Shown here in pieces: positions 9,027-17,810 of a DNA stretch of 64,000 nt. This DNA is from Foliamicus sp965115835 (lineage in GTDB: Bacteria; Pseudomonadota; Gammaproteobacteria; Steroidobacterales; Foliamicaceae). The DNA lies in assembly GCA_965115835.1 (NCBI GenBank), contig OZ220471.1:124001-188000 (forward strand), written 5' to 3'. The position numbers and the translations under genes were made by a program. The notes under the pieces were generated by a model. That model did no database searches. It was not told the origin of the DNA and saw only the letters and a list, made by a program, of their open reading frames with translations. Position 1 is the stretch's first letter; every line of letters starts with the position of its first letter.

Positions 9027-9196
9027 GGGCTCAGCCTCGCGCCCGGATTTTCGGGGGGGGGGGGGGGGGGGGGGGTACAGGCCATAAGGCCGCGCGCGTC
9101 GGTTCGGCCCGGATCCCGCCCGAATCGCCGTGACAGGCCACCCATTGCAGCCGACACGCCGCTGTTGCCTTCAAGGTTGTCGCCCATCTTCATCAT
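8993..9196 (-). other. Leader reading frame entering the poly-C tract (candidate phase-variable N-terminus)
   Basis: From ATG 9196, with GGAGG sequences 8 and 1 bases upstream, a frame reads MMKMGDNLEGNS... into the C tract as a run of prolines, leaves in the wrong frame and stops at 8993 (67 residues). The surface-protein frame begins at GTG 9026 inside it. Arithmetic on the sequence shows the two frames join without stops when the tract has 21 or 24 bases rather than 23. In that state the signal peptide would carry an N-terminal extension of about 57 residues. Whether translation really starts here is inference from the good ribosome-binding site. Confidence 0.5.
9053..9075. repeat. Homopolymeric tract of 23 G (+) / 23 C (-)
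   Basis: There are 23 consecutive G residues on the + strand, read as C on the strand of the autotransporter-like gene and 27 bases before its GTG start. Long mononucleotide runs at the 5' end of surface-protein genes are classic slipped-strand phase-variation sites. The exact count is the least reliable part of any assembly, so the shown frame may not be the true one. Confidence 0.95.
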
Positions 9197-9948
9197 GCCT
9201 CCATCCTCCATCGTCTCGTCCAGAATGTTTTGCTGGCGAACATTCGAGGCCAATATCTTACCGCAACTCAATTACCGCAGCAGGGGGCCAACGACAAAGC
9301 GGGCGGGGCCTTGTCGGTGAGCGCGCAGAGGCGCTTTTCGAGCAGGCGAAAGGCGGGAACTGCCGCCGAAATTCAGCGCGGGCGCCAAGCGCAGGATCCC
9401 GAATCCTGTCCGGTTGCGCCAGTTCGCGGGCATGAAAGTTGCGCCGGGATTGCCTGTATCCCTTGCTCCGCGATGATTATCTCGCTTGCATCCGCCACAC
9501 GAGTCGTGTTCCCTTGTTTTGCGCTCCGTCCGCGGCTTGTTCCGTTTGTCCCTGCGCATCTCGAGACGCAGGAGAAGGCAGGTTTCCCGTCCCAGGGGCT
9601 GCGCCCCGATCCGGTGCGGGATACCGCTCCATCAGGAAATCGCGACCGGAAATGTCTGCCCGGACACGATGCAGGGATCGTGAGCGGCCCGGGAACCTGT
9701 CAGGCCCGACAGACTGCGAGCCTGCAGCCCCGCCTGGTCCATCCGAACGGCGTCGAGTCCTTCCGGGCGGTGTTTGAGCAGCCATTCAGGCGCACTCCGA
9801 ATCGCCGGCGTGATGATGTGATAAGGTGCGCAGGCCGCAACCGTTCGCGCAGGTCTCCATTGGGTCGGGTCGGTTTTTTTCGGTCGAGCGTGTGTCGTTC
9901 GGGCATTCTCCAGTCTGGAGATTATCGGCTGCTGCAGGAGGGAGTGTG
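9197..9948. other. Intergenic region between the surface-protein locus and yceD
   Basis: About 750 bases hold no convincing gene: the open frames here lack good start sites and family resemblance. The region contains the presumed promoter and ribosome-binding site of the surface-protein leader near 9198-9230 (read leftward), the right copy of the 27-bp inverted repeat (9689-9715), and the upstream sequence of yceD. Confidence 0.6.
9689..9715. repeat. 27-bp inverted repeat, right copy
   Basis: Identical in inverted orientation to 4384-4410. It lies about 230 bases upstream of yceD. Together the two copies delimit the 5.3-kb surface-protein locus. Confidence 0.7.
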
Positions 9949-10470
9949 GTCCAGTTCAAGGCCGTGACAATGCGAAAGTTGCGTGAGTGGGCCGGTCGTC
10001 ATCACGTGATAGAGGCGTCCTTCGAAGCAGGCGCGCTCCGCCGTCTTGCCGACCTTGGCCTTGGCGCCGGTCTGGCCGGGAACATTGACGCGCGGTGGTC
10101 CTTCAAGCCCGGTCTGGAAGGATTTCCACTGATCGGGCTGTGCGCCCGCGGGACCCTTCGACTGGAGTGCCAGCGATGTCTCGCGCCGGTTGCCTGGCGG
10201 GTCGAGGTGGACTGCCGGCTCACCGCAGTAGGCAGCGAGAGCGAGGTGGGAGAGGTGGCTTCTCCCTACGATACGGTCGTGGCCGGCCAGGACGGCCTGA
10301 TGCTGGGTACAATACTGGAAGACGAGATCCTGACCATCCTGCCCATGGCGCCTGCGCATTCGCAATGCACGGTGGCGTGGCAAGCAAGGCCCGAGACGGC
10401 GCCGGGCGCCAGCCGCCCGCTGGCGGCGCTTGGGGCCTTGATGCGGCAGAGGCAGGGCCGAACTTGCTGA
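9949..10470 (+). CDS. yceD: YceD family (DUF177) 23S rRNA-accumulation protein
   Basis: YceD proteins are small cytoplasmic proteins linked to 23S rRNA/50S biogenesis and are almost always encoded just before rpmF. The start is placed at GTG 9949, preceded by AGGAGGGA, giving 173 residues, the usual length; ATG 9970 is an alternative with a poorer ribosome-binding site. The diagnostic LECQRCLAPV motif (CxxC) is present, as is the acidic C-terminal half with DEILTILPMAP. It is followed 24 bases later by rpmF, then plsX and fabH, so it heads a conserved ribosome/fatty-acid cluster. Confidence 0.88.
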   Translation, partial: VQFKAVTMRKLREWAGRHHVIEASFEAGALRRLADLGLGAGLAGNIDARWSFKPGLEGFPLIGLCARGTLRLECQRCLAPVAWRVEVDCRLTAVGSESEVGEVASPYDTVVAGQDGLMLGTILEDEILTILPMAPAHSQCTVAWQARPETAPGASRPLAALGALMRQRQGRTC

Positions 10471-10494
10471 TAGCCGGTTCCGAGGGAGGCGACC

Positions 10495-10698
10495 ATGGCC
10501 GTTCAACAAAACAAAAAATCACGCTCGCGGCGGGACATGCGCCGGTCGCATCACGCGTTGGCTCGCCCGACGCTCTCGGCGGACCCTGAAACCGGCGAGC
10601 TTCATCGCCGGCATCATGTTGCGCCCGACGGATACTATCGTGGCCGCGAGATTGTTCCGCCGCCTCCCGAGCCGGACAAGGAGGAAATGGAAGGCTGA
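10495..10698 (+). CDS. rpmF: 50S ribosomal protein L32
   Basis: The 67-residue basic protein begins MAVQQNKKSRSRRDMRRSHHAL, the signature of L32, followed by the PTLSADPETGELHRRHHV core. It has no CxxC zinc pair, so it is the zinc-independent form. The C-terminal tail (PPPPEPDKEEMEG) is a few residues longer and more acidic than in E. coli. It lies between yceD and plsX as expected and is probably co-transcribed with them. Confidence 0.96.
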   Translation: MAVQQNKKSRSRRDMRRSHHALARPTLSADPETGELHRRHHVAPDGYYRGREIVPPPPEPDKEEMEG

Positions 10699-10788
10699 AG
10701 TCCTGCGCTTCGGCGCCGGGACCGTCTTGCCGTTGACAAAGCCGGGCTGGTTGCTTCGGAACGTGCTTGGGGCGGTAACTTCCGGGCC

Positions 10789-11796
10789 ATGAGCAAGTTC
10801 ATCACGATCGCGGTGGACGCCATGAGCGGTGACCTCGGCCCGGCTGTGGCGGTTCGGGCATCGCTGGAAATGCTGCGCAGCCGCGACGGATTGCGGCTGA
10901 TACTGGCAGGAGACACGGAAACGGTGCGCCGGCATTGCGGGCGTCTGGGAAAGGAGTCGAGCCGCGTGGAAATTCTGCATGCCGATCAGGTCGTGTCGAT
11001 GGAGGATACGCCGTTGGAGGCCCTGCGCCGCAAGAAGCGCTCTTCCATGCGGCTGGCTGTGGAGCTCGTGCGCTCGGGAGAAGCGCAGGCTTGCGTGAGC
11101 GCCGGCAATACCGGCGCCCTGATGGCGACCGGCCGACTGGTGCTCAAGATGCTGCCCGGAATCGACCGCCCTGCGATACTGGTGGCCCTGCCCACCGTTC
11201 AGGGGGTTTGCTACATGCTGGACCTCGGCGCCAATCCCGTTTGCACGCCCACGCATCTGTTGCAATTCGCGGTGATGGGTTCGGTAATCGCGTCGATCAA
11301 CGGTGTCGACAACCCGTCCATTCGCCTGCTCAACAATGGTGAGGAGGAAATCAAGGGAATCGAAACGGTCCAGGCGGCCAACGCGCTGCTCGGCGACAGC
11401 CATCTGAATTACCGGGGTTTTGTCGAGCCCAACGACATCTTCGAACACCGCGCCGATGTGGTTGTGTGCGATGGCTTTACCGGCAACATCGCGCTGAAGA
11501 CCATGGAAGGGTCGGCGCAATTCGCTTATCGCCGCATTCTCTCGTACTTCCGAAGCGGTTGGCTCGCACGCACCTACGGTCTGGCTTGCTGGCCATTCCT
11601 GTACGCCATCAAGAAGCGGCTCGACCCCAATCGCCACAACGGCGCCACGCTGGCGGGGCTGAATGGAATCGTGATCAAGAGTCATGGCTCCAGTAACGAG
11701 ATCGGCTGGCAACAGGCCATTCATCTGGCAATGCGCGAGGTCGAGAAAGGCCTCAACGAGCGGATTCAGGGACTATGGAGCAACATGGCCGCGTGA
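10789..11796 (+). CDS. plsX: Phosphate acyltransferase PlsX
   Basis: PlsX converts acyl-ACP to acyl-phosphate, the first step of phosphatidic acid synthesis in the PlsX/PlsY route. The 335-residue protein has the N-terminal IAVDAMSGDLGP motif, the SAGNTGALMA glycine-rich active-site segment, the DLGANP motif and the C-terminal VVVCDGFTGNIALKTMEG block. Length is normal. It overlaps the next gene, fabH, by 22 bases, indicating co-translation. The gap of 90 bases after rpmF may hold an internal promoter but none was clear. Confidence 0.96.
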   Translation: MSKFITIAVDAMSGDLGPAVAVRASLEMLRSRDGLRLILAGDTETVRRHCGRLGKESSRVEILHADQVVSMEDTPLEALRRKKRSSMRLAVELVRSGEAQACVSAGNTGALMATGRLVLKMLPGIDRPAILVALPTVQGVCYMLDLGANPVCTPTHLLQFAVMGSVIASINGVDNPSIRLLNNGEEEIKGIETVQAANALLGDSHLNYRGFVEPNDIFEHRADVVVCDGFTGNIALKTMEGSAQFAYRRILSYFRSGWLARTYGLACWPFLYAIKKRLDPNRHNGATLAGLNGIVIKSHGSSNEIGWQQAIHLAMREVEKGLNERIQGLWSNMAA

Positions 11797-12782
11797 CCGA
11801 TCCGGTTTCCGGCCTGCAGTACTCGAGGGTTGCCGGTACCGGCCGCTATCTGCCGGAACGGGTGCTGACCAATCAGGATCTGGAGCGGATGGTCGACACT
11901 ACCGATGCGTGGATTCGCACACGCACCGGCATGGAGCGCCGGCATCTGGCGGCGGACGAACAGGCCAGTTCCGATCTGGCCATACCGGCGGCTCGTGCGG
12001 CTCTCGATTCGGCTGGCTGCGATCCCGCGCAGATCGATCTGGTGGTGGTGGGAACTACCACGCCGGATCTCGTCTTTCCCAATGTGGGCTGCATGGTTCA
12101 GGACGCACTGGGCATACCTCCTTGCGCCGCCTTCAGTTGCGAGGCCGCCTGCACCGGCTGGCTGTACGCCCTGAGCATCGCAGACGGGATGATTCGTCTG
12201 GGGCGCGCGAGCAAGGCCCTGGTGGTGGGGGTGGAAGTGCTTTCGCGGATTACCGACTGGAGTGACCGGAGCACCTGTGTGCTGTTCGGCGACGGCGCCG
12301 GGGCCGTCGTCCTGGAACCGGCTCCCGAACCGGGAATGATGAGCTTCATCCTGGGCGCCGACGGGTCGCATGTGGATATCCTGCGCAGTCGTGCGGGCGT
12401 GTCCCGCGACCCGGAGCAATTCGGCAAGGGCGGCGCCGCAGTGCGCATGAAAGGAAGCGAGGTGTTCAAGATCGCGGTGCGCACCATGGGCGGCACGGTC
12501 GACAGGCTGCTGGAGCGACATGGGCTGGACCGCGACGGCATTGACTGGCTCGTGCCCCACCAGGCCAATATCCGCATTATCCAGGCGATCGGCAAGCGGC
12601 TGGGGCTGCCGGACGAGCGGGTGGTGCTGACCGTGCAGGATCACGGCAATACAGGGGCCGCATCGATTCCCCTGGCGCTGGATGTGGCCGTCAGGGATGG
12701 ACGTATCCAGCGCGGACAACGCATAATGATGGTGTCTTTCGGAGGCGGACTGACCTGGGCTGCCGGATTGATGCAGTACTGA
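11775..12782 (+). CDS. fabH: 3-oxoacyl-ACP synthase III (KASIII)
   Basis: FabH condenses acetyl-CoA with malonyl-ACP to start fatty acid synthesis. The 335-residue protein carries the Cys-His-Asn triad at C126 (CEAACTGW), H262 (VPHQANIRI) and N292 (HGNTGAASIP), and the FGDGAGAVVL and GGGLTWAA segments. An N-terminal extension of about 14 residues precedes the conserved YSRVAGTGRYLPE start; a later start cannot be excluded. It overlaps plsX. The usual next gene, fabD, is absent here and an L,D-transpeptidase follows instead, so the fab cluster is broken after fabH. Confidence 0.96.
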   Translation: MEQHGRVTDPVSGLQYSRVAGTGRYLPERVLTNQDLERMVDTTDAWIRTRTGMERRHLAADEQASSDLAIPAARAALDSAGCDPAQIDLVVVGTTTPDLVFPNVGCMVQDALGIPPCAAFSCEAACTGWLYALSIADGMIRLGRASKALVVGVEVLSRITDWSDRSTCVLFGDGAGAVVLEPAPEPGMMSFILGADGSHVDILRSRAGVSRDPEQFGKGGAAVRMKGSEVFKIAVRTMGGTVDRLLERHGLDRDGIDWLVPHQANIRIIQAIGKRLGLPDERVVLTVQDHGNTGAASIPLALDVAVRDGRIQRGQRIMMVSFGGGLTWAAGLMQY

Positions 12783-12785
12783 CGG

Positions 12786-13739
12786 ATGGCCGATAACCGC
12801 AAGATGAGGCTGCCCCTGGCGTTCATCCTGCTTGCCGGGTTTTTCGCCTGTCCCCTGGTTCGGGGGGAAAACTTTCTCCTTCCGAGTTCCACCGTCACCA
12901 TCGTTGGAGAAGCGCACTGGGTTGCCGCCGACCGGCGTGAGTCGCTGCTGGATGTGGCCCGCCGCAATGGTCTGGGGTTTGCCGACATGCAGCAGGCCAA
13001 CCCGGATGTCGACATGTGGGTGCCCGAAGACGGCGCGCGTATCCTGCTGCCGACTGCATTCATCCTGCCCAACACACCGCGCAAGGGCATTGTCGTGAAC
13101 ATTGCCGAATACCGCCTGTATTTCTATTTCCGGGAAGAAGGGCAGGACATGGTTGCCACATTCCCGATCAGCGTAGGCCGCATGGACTGGAAGACGCCGC
13201 TGGGCGACTGGAAGGTTACCCGCAAGCGCACCCGGCCCACCTGGCGTCCTCCCAAGTCCATCATTGCCGAATACGCCGCCGAAGGGCAAGTTCTTCCACC
13301 GGTAGTGCCTCCCGGTCCCGACAATCCGCTGGGCGATTACGCCATCAACCTGTCCGCTCCCGGGTACCTGATTCATGGCACGAACAAGCCGCGCGGTGTG
13401 GGCATGCAGGTTACCCACGGTTGTTTGCGCATGTTGCCGGAGGACATCGAGTGGCTTTTCCCGCAGGTGCCGCCGGGGCTTCCCGCAACGATAGTGAATC
13501 AGCCGGTCAAGGCAGGCTGGCGCGATGGACGGCTGTACGTGGAGGCTCACAGGCCGCTTGAGGAGTATTCGTCCGAGGCCGTGGACGCCATCATCGGCCG
13601 CTTGCAGGCCTCGGCGCAGGCGGCGCGCGTCGAACTGGACAGTCACGCCATGCGCCGCGCCCTGATCGAACGCAAGGGCGTTCCGGTGGCGATATCAGCG
13701 GGAATGGAGCGAACTCGCGCGGCCCGCTCGGAGCGCTGA
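12786..13739 (+). CDS. L,D-transpeptidase (YkuD domain)
   Basis: A periplasmic enzyme that cross-links peptidoglycan stem peptides or attaches lipoproteins to them. The 317-residue protein has a signal peptide (residues ~8-27, LPLAFILLAGFFACPLVRG), a LysM-like segment (~40-90) and a YkuD catalytic domain (~100-235) with the upstream His in LIHGTN (H197) and the nucleophile in HGCLRM (C213). The domain order matches the ErfK/YbiS/YcfS group. It starts three bases after the fabH stop, so it may be read through from the fatty-acid genes. Confidence 0.93.
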   Translation: MADNRKMRLPLAFILLAGFFACPLVRGENFLLPSSTVTIVGEAHWVAADRRESLLDVARRNGLGFADMQQANPDVDMWVPEDGARILLPTAFILPNTPRKGIVVNIAEYRLYFYFREEGQDMVATFPISVGRMDWKTPLGDWKVTRKRTRPTWRPPKSIIAEYAAEGQVLPPVVPPGPDNPLGDYAINLSAPGYLIHGTNKPRGVGMQVTHGCLRMLPEDIEWLFPQVPPGLPATIVNQPVKAGWRDGRLYVEAHRPLEEYSSEAVDAIIGRLQASAQAARVELDSHAMRRALIERKGVPVAISAGMERTRAARSER

Positions 13740-13814
13740 CCGCCACCTGACCCCGAATCGGCGGCCATTCTTCGGGCAGCTTGTCGCGCTCCGGCGGCGT
13801 TCTATAATCCCGCC

Positions 13815-14222
13815 ATGACCGAGGCTATCGCGTTCGACACCCACCGCTTCGTCAAGCGCCTGACGGACAGCGGCTTCACCGAAAGGCAGGCCGAGACCCT
13901 GGCCGAAGAGCATGTCGCACTGCTCAACGCCAATCTCGCAACCAAGACCGATGTCGCGGAAATCAAGGCTGGCACGGAAACCCTGCGGCAGGAGACCAGG
14001 GCCAACATCGAAGCCCTGCGGCAGGAAACCAGGGCCGGCATCGAAGCCCTGCGGCAAGAGACCAAAGCCGACATCGAAATCCTGCGGCAGGAGACCAAAG
14101 CCGACATCGCGCGGATCGAGGCGAAGGTCGAGTCCCTCAAGGTCGCTCTTCTGAAATGGCTGTTGGGCGCGCTGATCGCTCAGAGCGGGCTGATCGTCAC
14201 CCTGATCAAGTTGCTGCAGTAA
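13815..14222 (+). CDS. DUF1640 coiled-coil protein with a C-terminal membrane anchor
   Basis: A 135-residue protein starting FDTHRFVKRLTDSGFTERQAETLAE, the typical head of the DUF1640 (CCDC90-like) family. Its middle is a coiled coil made of four 11-residue units of the form LRQETKADIEI, encoded by 33-bp tandem repeats at 13983-14114. A hydrophobic C-terminal helix (WLLGALIAQSGLIVTLIKLL) probably anchors it in a membrane. The function of bacterial members is not established. It stands alone between the L,D-transpeptidase and the leucine-rich-repeat lipoprotein. Confidence 0.85.
   Translation: MTEAIAFDTHRFVKRLTDSGFTERQAETLAEEHVALLNANLATKTDVAEIKAGTETLRQETRANIEALRQETRAGIEALRQETKADIEILRQETKADIARIEAKVESLKVALLKWLLGALIAQSGLIVTLIKLLQ
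13983..14114 (+). repeat. Four 33-bp tandem repeats inside the DUF1640 gene
   Basis: The units begin CTGCGGCAGGAGACC or a close variant and encode 11-residue hendecads of a coiled coil. In-frame gain or loss of units would change coil length without breaking the gene. Confidence 0.85.
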
Positions 14223-14285
14223 TGGGCGCTTGCTTGCGGGGGACTACCCGTTTTCGGGGCGAGCCGAGTGCCGGGAGCAAGCAGT

Positions 14286-17006
14286 ATGTCCGGCGTTGTT
14301 GTTCTTGAGTTGTCCGGCAACCAGGAAGCGCCGGCGTCCGGCGCTCCGACAGAAGAGGTTCGAGGAAGCCTGCGGGAGCTGGCGGGCGCATCGGCTGGCG
14401 CAGCCGGACAGGTTCGCCTGTTGCCAGTGCTCCTTGTAGCCGCCGCCGTCCTGATTGCCGGCTGCGGGGGCGGCGCGTCGTCGTCCGGGCCGGCGAACGC
14501 ACCGCCGGTTGCCCACGCTGGCGCCGACCGAAGCGTCGATGCCGGCGCGCAGGTTCGTCTGGCCGGACGCGGCGAGGATCGCGACGGTACGATCGCAAGG
14601 TACCGCTGGAGGCAGCTGTCCGGTCCCCGCGTACAGCTCGCCGATGCGGCTGCGGCCGGTACGGAGTTCGCCGCGCCGGAATTCGTGGAGAACGACGCGC
14701 GGCTGGTTTTTCGCCTGACGGTAACCGATGACGATGGCGCCACGGCCGAAGACGAAGTCGTGATTACGATCTTGCCGCCGCCGGCGCCGGGGGGCCATGC
14801 CGCCAGCCCGCAATTGCCTGCCAACACCGTGGTTCCCACACCCTGGCACATGACCAATGTGCGCGTGACCTTCGATCGCGCGCCGGCAGTGTTCGAGTCG
14901 TTTTGCATCACGTTCCGGGCCGAGGGCGAAGTGGCCGAGGGAGTGAATCTCTATTTTTCACCGTTCAACAGCACCCTCAACCGCCTGAATTTCTACGGCG
15001 GCGTGCAAACCCGCATCGATGGCCACAACTCCGGCGGCGGCTTCGTCGCCAGGGGCCGGGGCGCGATCTTTTCGCGCTGGCGGGAGCGCGACACGGCGGC
15101 CGTCATGCGCGCACAAGGCGGGCTTATCGAGAGTTCGGGGCACGAGGGCGACTTCATCAGCGTGCGCAATGACTTTGCCTGGGGCGAGGGCCGCTATCGC
15201 TTGTGCCTGCGCCAGTCCGGCCACATCGAAGGTTCGCCGCTCCCGGCGGATTACGATGCGAGCGACGTGGCGTTTGCGTGGGGCCGTTACGAGCACACCT
15301 GGGTGCGCATGGAAGCCACCGATCTGGACACCGACACAACGGTTTCCGTTGGCGCGCTCGCCGTTCCGGGGCGAACGCTCGCACTCGGCGAGGACAACAC
15401 CCTATTTGTGGAAATCTATGCTTTTCCCAGCCCCTTCCCTGCGGAGCGCGTTCCGGAACTGACGATCACCGTGGAGGAGTTTGCAATTGATGGCGCAAGT
15501 CTTCCGTACCGCACCATCGAAAGCGTGTCGAATCCGATTCCGGAGACCGGACGCGAACCCAAGATGACCCATGTGTCGTTCGACATGGCCGACCGCCTGC
15601 TCGTCCTGGAAGTCGGACGCTTTGCCGGACGTTTCGGCAAGGTGAGGCGGAGTGTCTTGCCGGCCCGGCCAGCGGTCGAGAGCGCTTCACTGGTCACGGC
15701 CGGCGGAGCCCGGTTCATTCGCGCCATCTGGGATGGCCGCATATTGCGTTCGGGCGACCTGCCTGCCGGGCGCGTCAATCTGCGTGCGGAACTGGCCGAT
15801 CCCTCGGCGGTCGGGAGCGTGCGCCTTGTGCTGGATGGCGCGGCAAGTCTGGCGCGGCTGGCCAACCACGCACCGTATCTGCTCAGCGTCGCAGGAAGCG
15901 GATTCACGCTGGGTCCGGGCAACTACACGCTGGCGATCACGCCGTACTCCGAACCGGATGGGGCCGGAGTACCGGGCGCAAGGTTGACAGCCCGCTTTTC
16001 GGTTGCCGCCGGGACATCGTCCACAGCGATTGCCAGCAGTGCGCTACAGGCACACATCGAGGCGGCGCTTGGGATCCCGCTTTCACCGGCCAATGTGGAC
16101 GCTGCCATGAAACGCCTGACGCGTCTGGAAGTGCATGGCGGAACCGTCGACCGGCTCGACGGACTGGAAAAGGCCGTGAATCTCCGGGATCTCCGGCTTT
16201 CCGGTCACCGCGTTTCGGACCTCTCGCCACTGATGCAGCTGCGGCAGCTGACCATTCTGGATATGGCCGGCAACCGCATCCGCACAGTCGCCCCGCTGGC
16301 CAGCCTGAAGCAGCTGCGAGAGCTGGATATTGCCCGCAATGCAGTGGACAGCCTGACGGCATTGGCGAGCCTGACGCGACTGCGCATGCTGGACGCATCC
16401 GACAACCGGGTGGACAGTCTGGTCCCACTGGCCGGTTTGACGCAGCTGCAATCGCTGGATGCGTCGGGCAACCGGGTAAGCCGGCTGACCGCGCTGGCAA
16501 GCCTGACGCGGCTGCGCATGCTGGACGTATCCGACAACCGGGTGGACAGTCTGGTCCCGCTGGCCGGTTTGACGCAGCTGCGATCGCTGGATGTGTCGGG
16601 CAACCGGGTAAGCCGGCTGACCGCGCTGGCGGGGTTGGTTGCGTTGCGCCGGCTGGCGGTGTCCGGCAATCGGGTGGAGAGTGTGGCGGCCCTGGGGGGA
16701 TTGACTGGCCTGGCCGGGTTGGATATTTCGCATAACCGGGTTGCGCATCTTGCGCCTCTTTCCGGCTTGCCGGCGCTGGCGCGCCTTGACCTCAGCCACA
16801 ACCGGATCGTTGACGTGCGCCCCCTGGCCGGACTGACCCGCTTGTCGCGGCTGTCGATCGGCTTCAATCGAATCAGCGACCCTGGCGCGCTGGAGCCATT
16901 GGCTGCGAACGGGACGCAGATTGTCGGAAGGGAAGAACAGTTGCGCGCAAACAGGCCGCCATTGGTTGTTGCCGGCGGGCCGCGAGAGCCTGTCCACGGT
17001 GGCTGA
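14286..17006 (+). CDS. Lipoprotein with a PKD/REJ-like domain and leucine-rich repeats
   Basis: A 906-residue predicted surface or periplasmic lipoprotein. A hydrophobic segment ending LVAAAVLIAGC gives a lipobox about 60 residues in, preceded by an unusually long N-terminal region. The start chosen is ATG 14286 (GGGAG 9 bases upstream); GTG 14268 is the longer option. After a Gly/Ser linker comes a PKD/REJ-type beta domain (DGTIARYRWRQLSG... LTVTDDDGATAEDEV), then ~430 residues of beta-rich sequence not recognised, then at least ten 22-residue leucine-rich repeats (LTRLRMLDASDNRVDSLVPL) resembling internalin-type repeats, which usually bind proteins. Two 132-bp blocks of the repeat array are almost identical. 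The partner is unknown. Confidence 0.8.
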   Translation: MSGVVVLELSGNQEAPASGAPTEEVRGSLRELAGASAGAAGQVRLLPVLLVAAAVLIAGCGGGASSSGPANAPPVAHAGADRSVDAGAQVRLAGRGEDRDGTIARYRWRQLSGPRVQLADAAAAGTEFAAPEFVENDARLVFRLTVTDDDGATAEDEVVITILPPPAPGGHAASPQLPANTVVPTPWHMTNVRVTFDRAPAVFESFCITFRAEGEVAEGVNLYFSPFNSTLNRLNFYGGVQTRIDGHNSGGGFVARGRGAIFSRWRERDTAAVMRAQGGLIESSGHEGDFISVRNDFAWGEGRYRLCLRQSGHIEGSPLPADYDASDVAFAWGRYEHTWVRMEATDLDTDTTVSVGALAVPGRTLALGEDNTLFVEIYAFPSPFPAERVPELTITVEEFAIDGASLPYRTIESVSNPIPETGREPKMTHVSFDMADRLLVLEVGRFAGRFGKVRRSVLPARPAVESASLVTAGGARFIRAIWDGRILRSGDLPAGRVNLRAELADPSAVGSVRLVLDGAASLARLANHAPYLLSVAGSGFTLGPGNYTLAITPYSEPDGAGVPGARLTARFSVAAGTSSTAIASSALQAHIEAALGIPLSPANVDAAMKRLTRLEVHGGTVDRLDGLEKAVNLRDLRLSGHRVSDLSPLMQLRQLTILDMAGNRIRTVAPLASLKQLRELDIARNAVDSLTALASLTRLRMLDASDNRVDSLVPLAGLTQLQSLDASGNRVSRLTALASLTRLRMLDVSDNRVDSLVPLAGLTQLRSLDVSGNRVSRLTALAGLVALRRLAVSGNRVESVAALGGLTGLAGLDISHNRVAHLAPLSGLPALARLDLSHNRIVDVRPLAGLTRLSRLSIGFNRISDPGALEPLAANGTQIVGREEQLRANRPPLVVAGGPREPVHGG
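16365..16630 (+). repeat. Two near-identical 132-bp leucine-rich-repeat blocks
   Basis: Each block encodes two consecutive 22-residue repeats (SLTRLRMLD... then GLTQLxSLD...). The copies differ at only a few positions, unlike the other repeats in the array, so this is a recent internal duplication. Confidence 0.8.
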
Positions 17007-17085
17007 TTGCCGGTAACTCCGCTGATTTGTCAGGTGGCCTGCGCAAGCGCTGCTGGCGGCGGAGTTTTCCCTGCGGCAAATGGGG

Positions 17086-17712
17086 TCAGGATGTTTCTTT
17101 TTCCGTCCAGGCCCAGGGGCGGCGGGTGCGGTCGGCTTGTTCGAAGGTTTCGATCAGCGCGCCGTGTTCGGCGAGCGTCATGGCGATGGGGTCCAAGCCC
17201 TTGAGGATCATTTCCCGCTCGCGGGGTTTCATGGAAAAGGGGAGAACCTGCTCGCCCAAGCCACGCACTTCGCAGGCCTTCAAGTCCACCGCAAGGCGTA
17301 ATTCGCGCCGCCCGGCTTCCTCGGCCAGCGCCGCAACGCGGTCTTCGGCCAGTTCCACGGCCACCATGCCGTTCTGGGCGCAATTGGCCCGGAAAATTTC
17401 GCCGAAGCCGGGCGCGATGACTGCGCCTATCCCCCAGTCGGCCAGCGCCCACACAGCGTGCTCTCGCGACGAACCGCAGCCGAAATTTTCGCCGCAAATC
17501 AAGATTCTTGCCTGCCGGTAAGGATCGCGGTTCAGCACGAATTCCGGCGCCTCCTCGCGCGTGCCGACATCACGGTAGCGCCAGTTGGCGAACAGGCCTT
17601 CGCCCAAGCCCTCGCGTGAAACACGCTTCATCTCCCGGCTGGGGATGATGGCGTCCGTATCGATGTTGCGCCGCATCAGCGGCGCCGCCACGCCCGCGAT
17701 CAAGCCTCTCAC
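17086..17712 (-). CDS. leuD: 3-isopropylmalate dehydratase small subunit
   Basis: LeuD with LeuC isomerises 2- to 3-isopropylmalate in leucine synthesis. The start is put at GTG 17712, which gives 208 residues beginning VRGLIAGVAAPLMRRNIDTD, aligned with normal LeuD starts; the longer open frame upstream is non-homologous. The swivel-domain motif CGENFGCGSSREHAVWAL and the GFGEIFRANCAQNG segment are present. A 19-codon open frame (ATG 17768) ends with its TGA overlapping this GTG, which could couple translation. leuC lies 98 bases upstream; leuA and leuB are not in the window. Confidence 0.93.
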   Translation of the reverse strand: MRGLIAGVAAPLMRRNIDTDAIIPSREMKRVSREGLGEGLFANWRYRDVGTREEAPEFVLNRDPYRQARILICGENFGCGSSREHAVWALADWGIGAVIAPGFGEIFRANCAQNGMVAVELAEDRVAALAEEAGRRELRLAVDLKACEVRGLGEQVLPFSMKPREREMILKGLDPIAMTLAEHGALIETFEQADRTRRPWAWTEKETS

Positions 17713-17810
17713 CGGAGCGCGGGCGCAATCGCGACCGGACTCGCAAGCCGGCCGAAGAGCGCCGTCATGCCGGTAATCGCCGAGCGTTTCAGGAGGGAGA
17801 ACACAGATTG

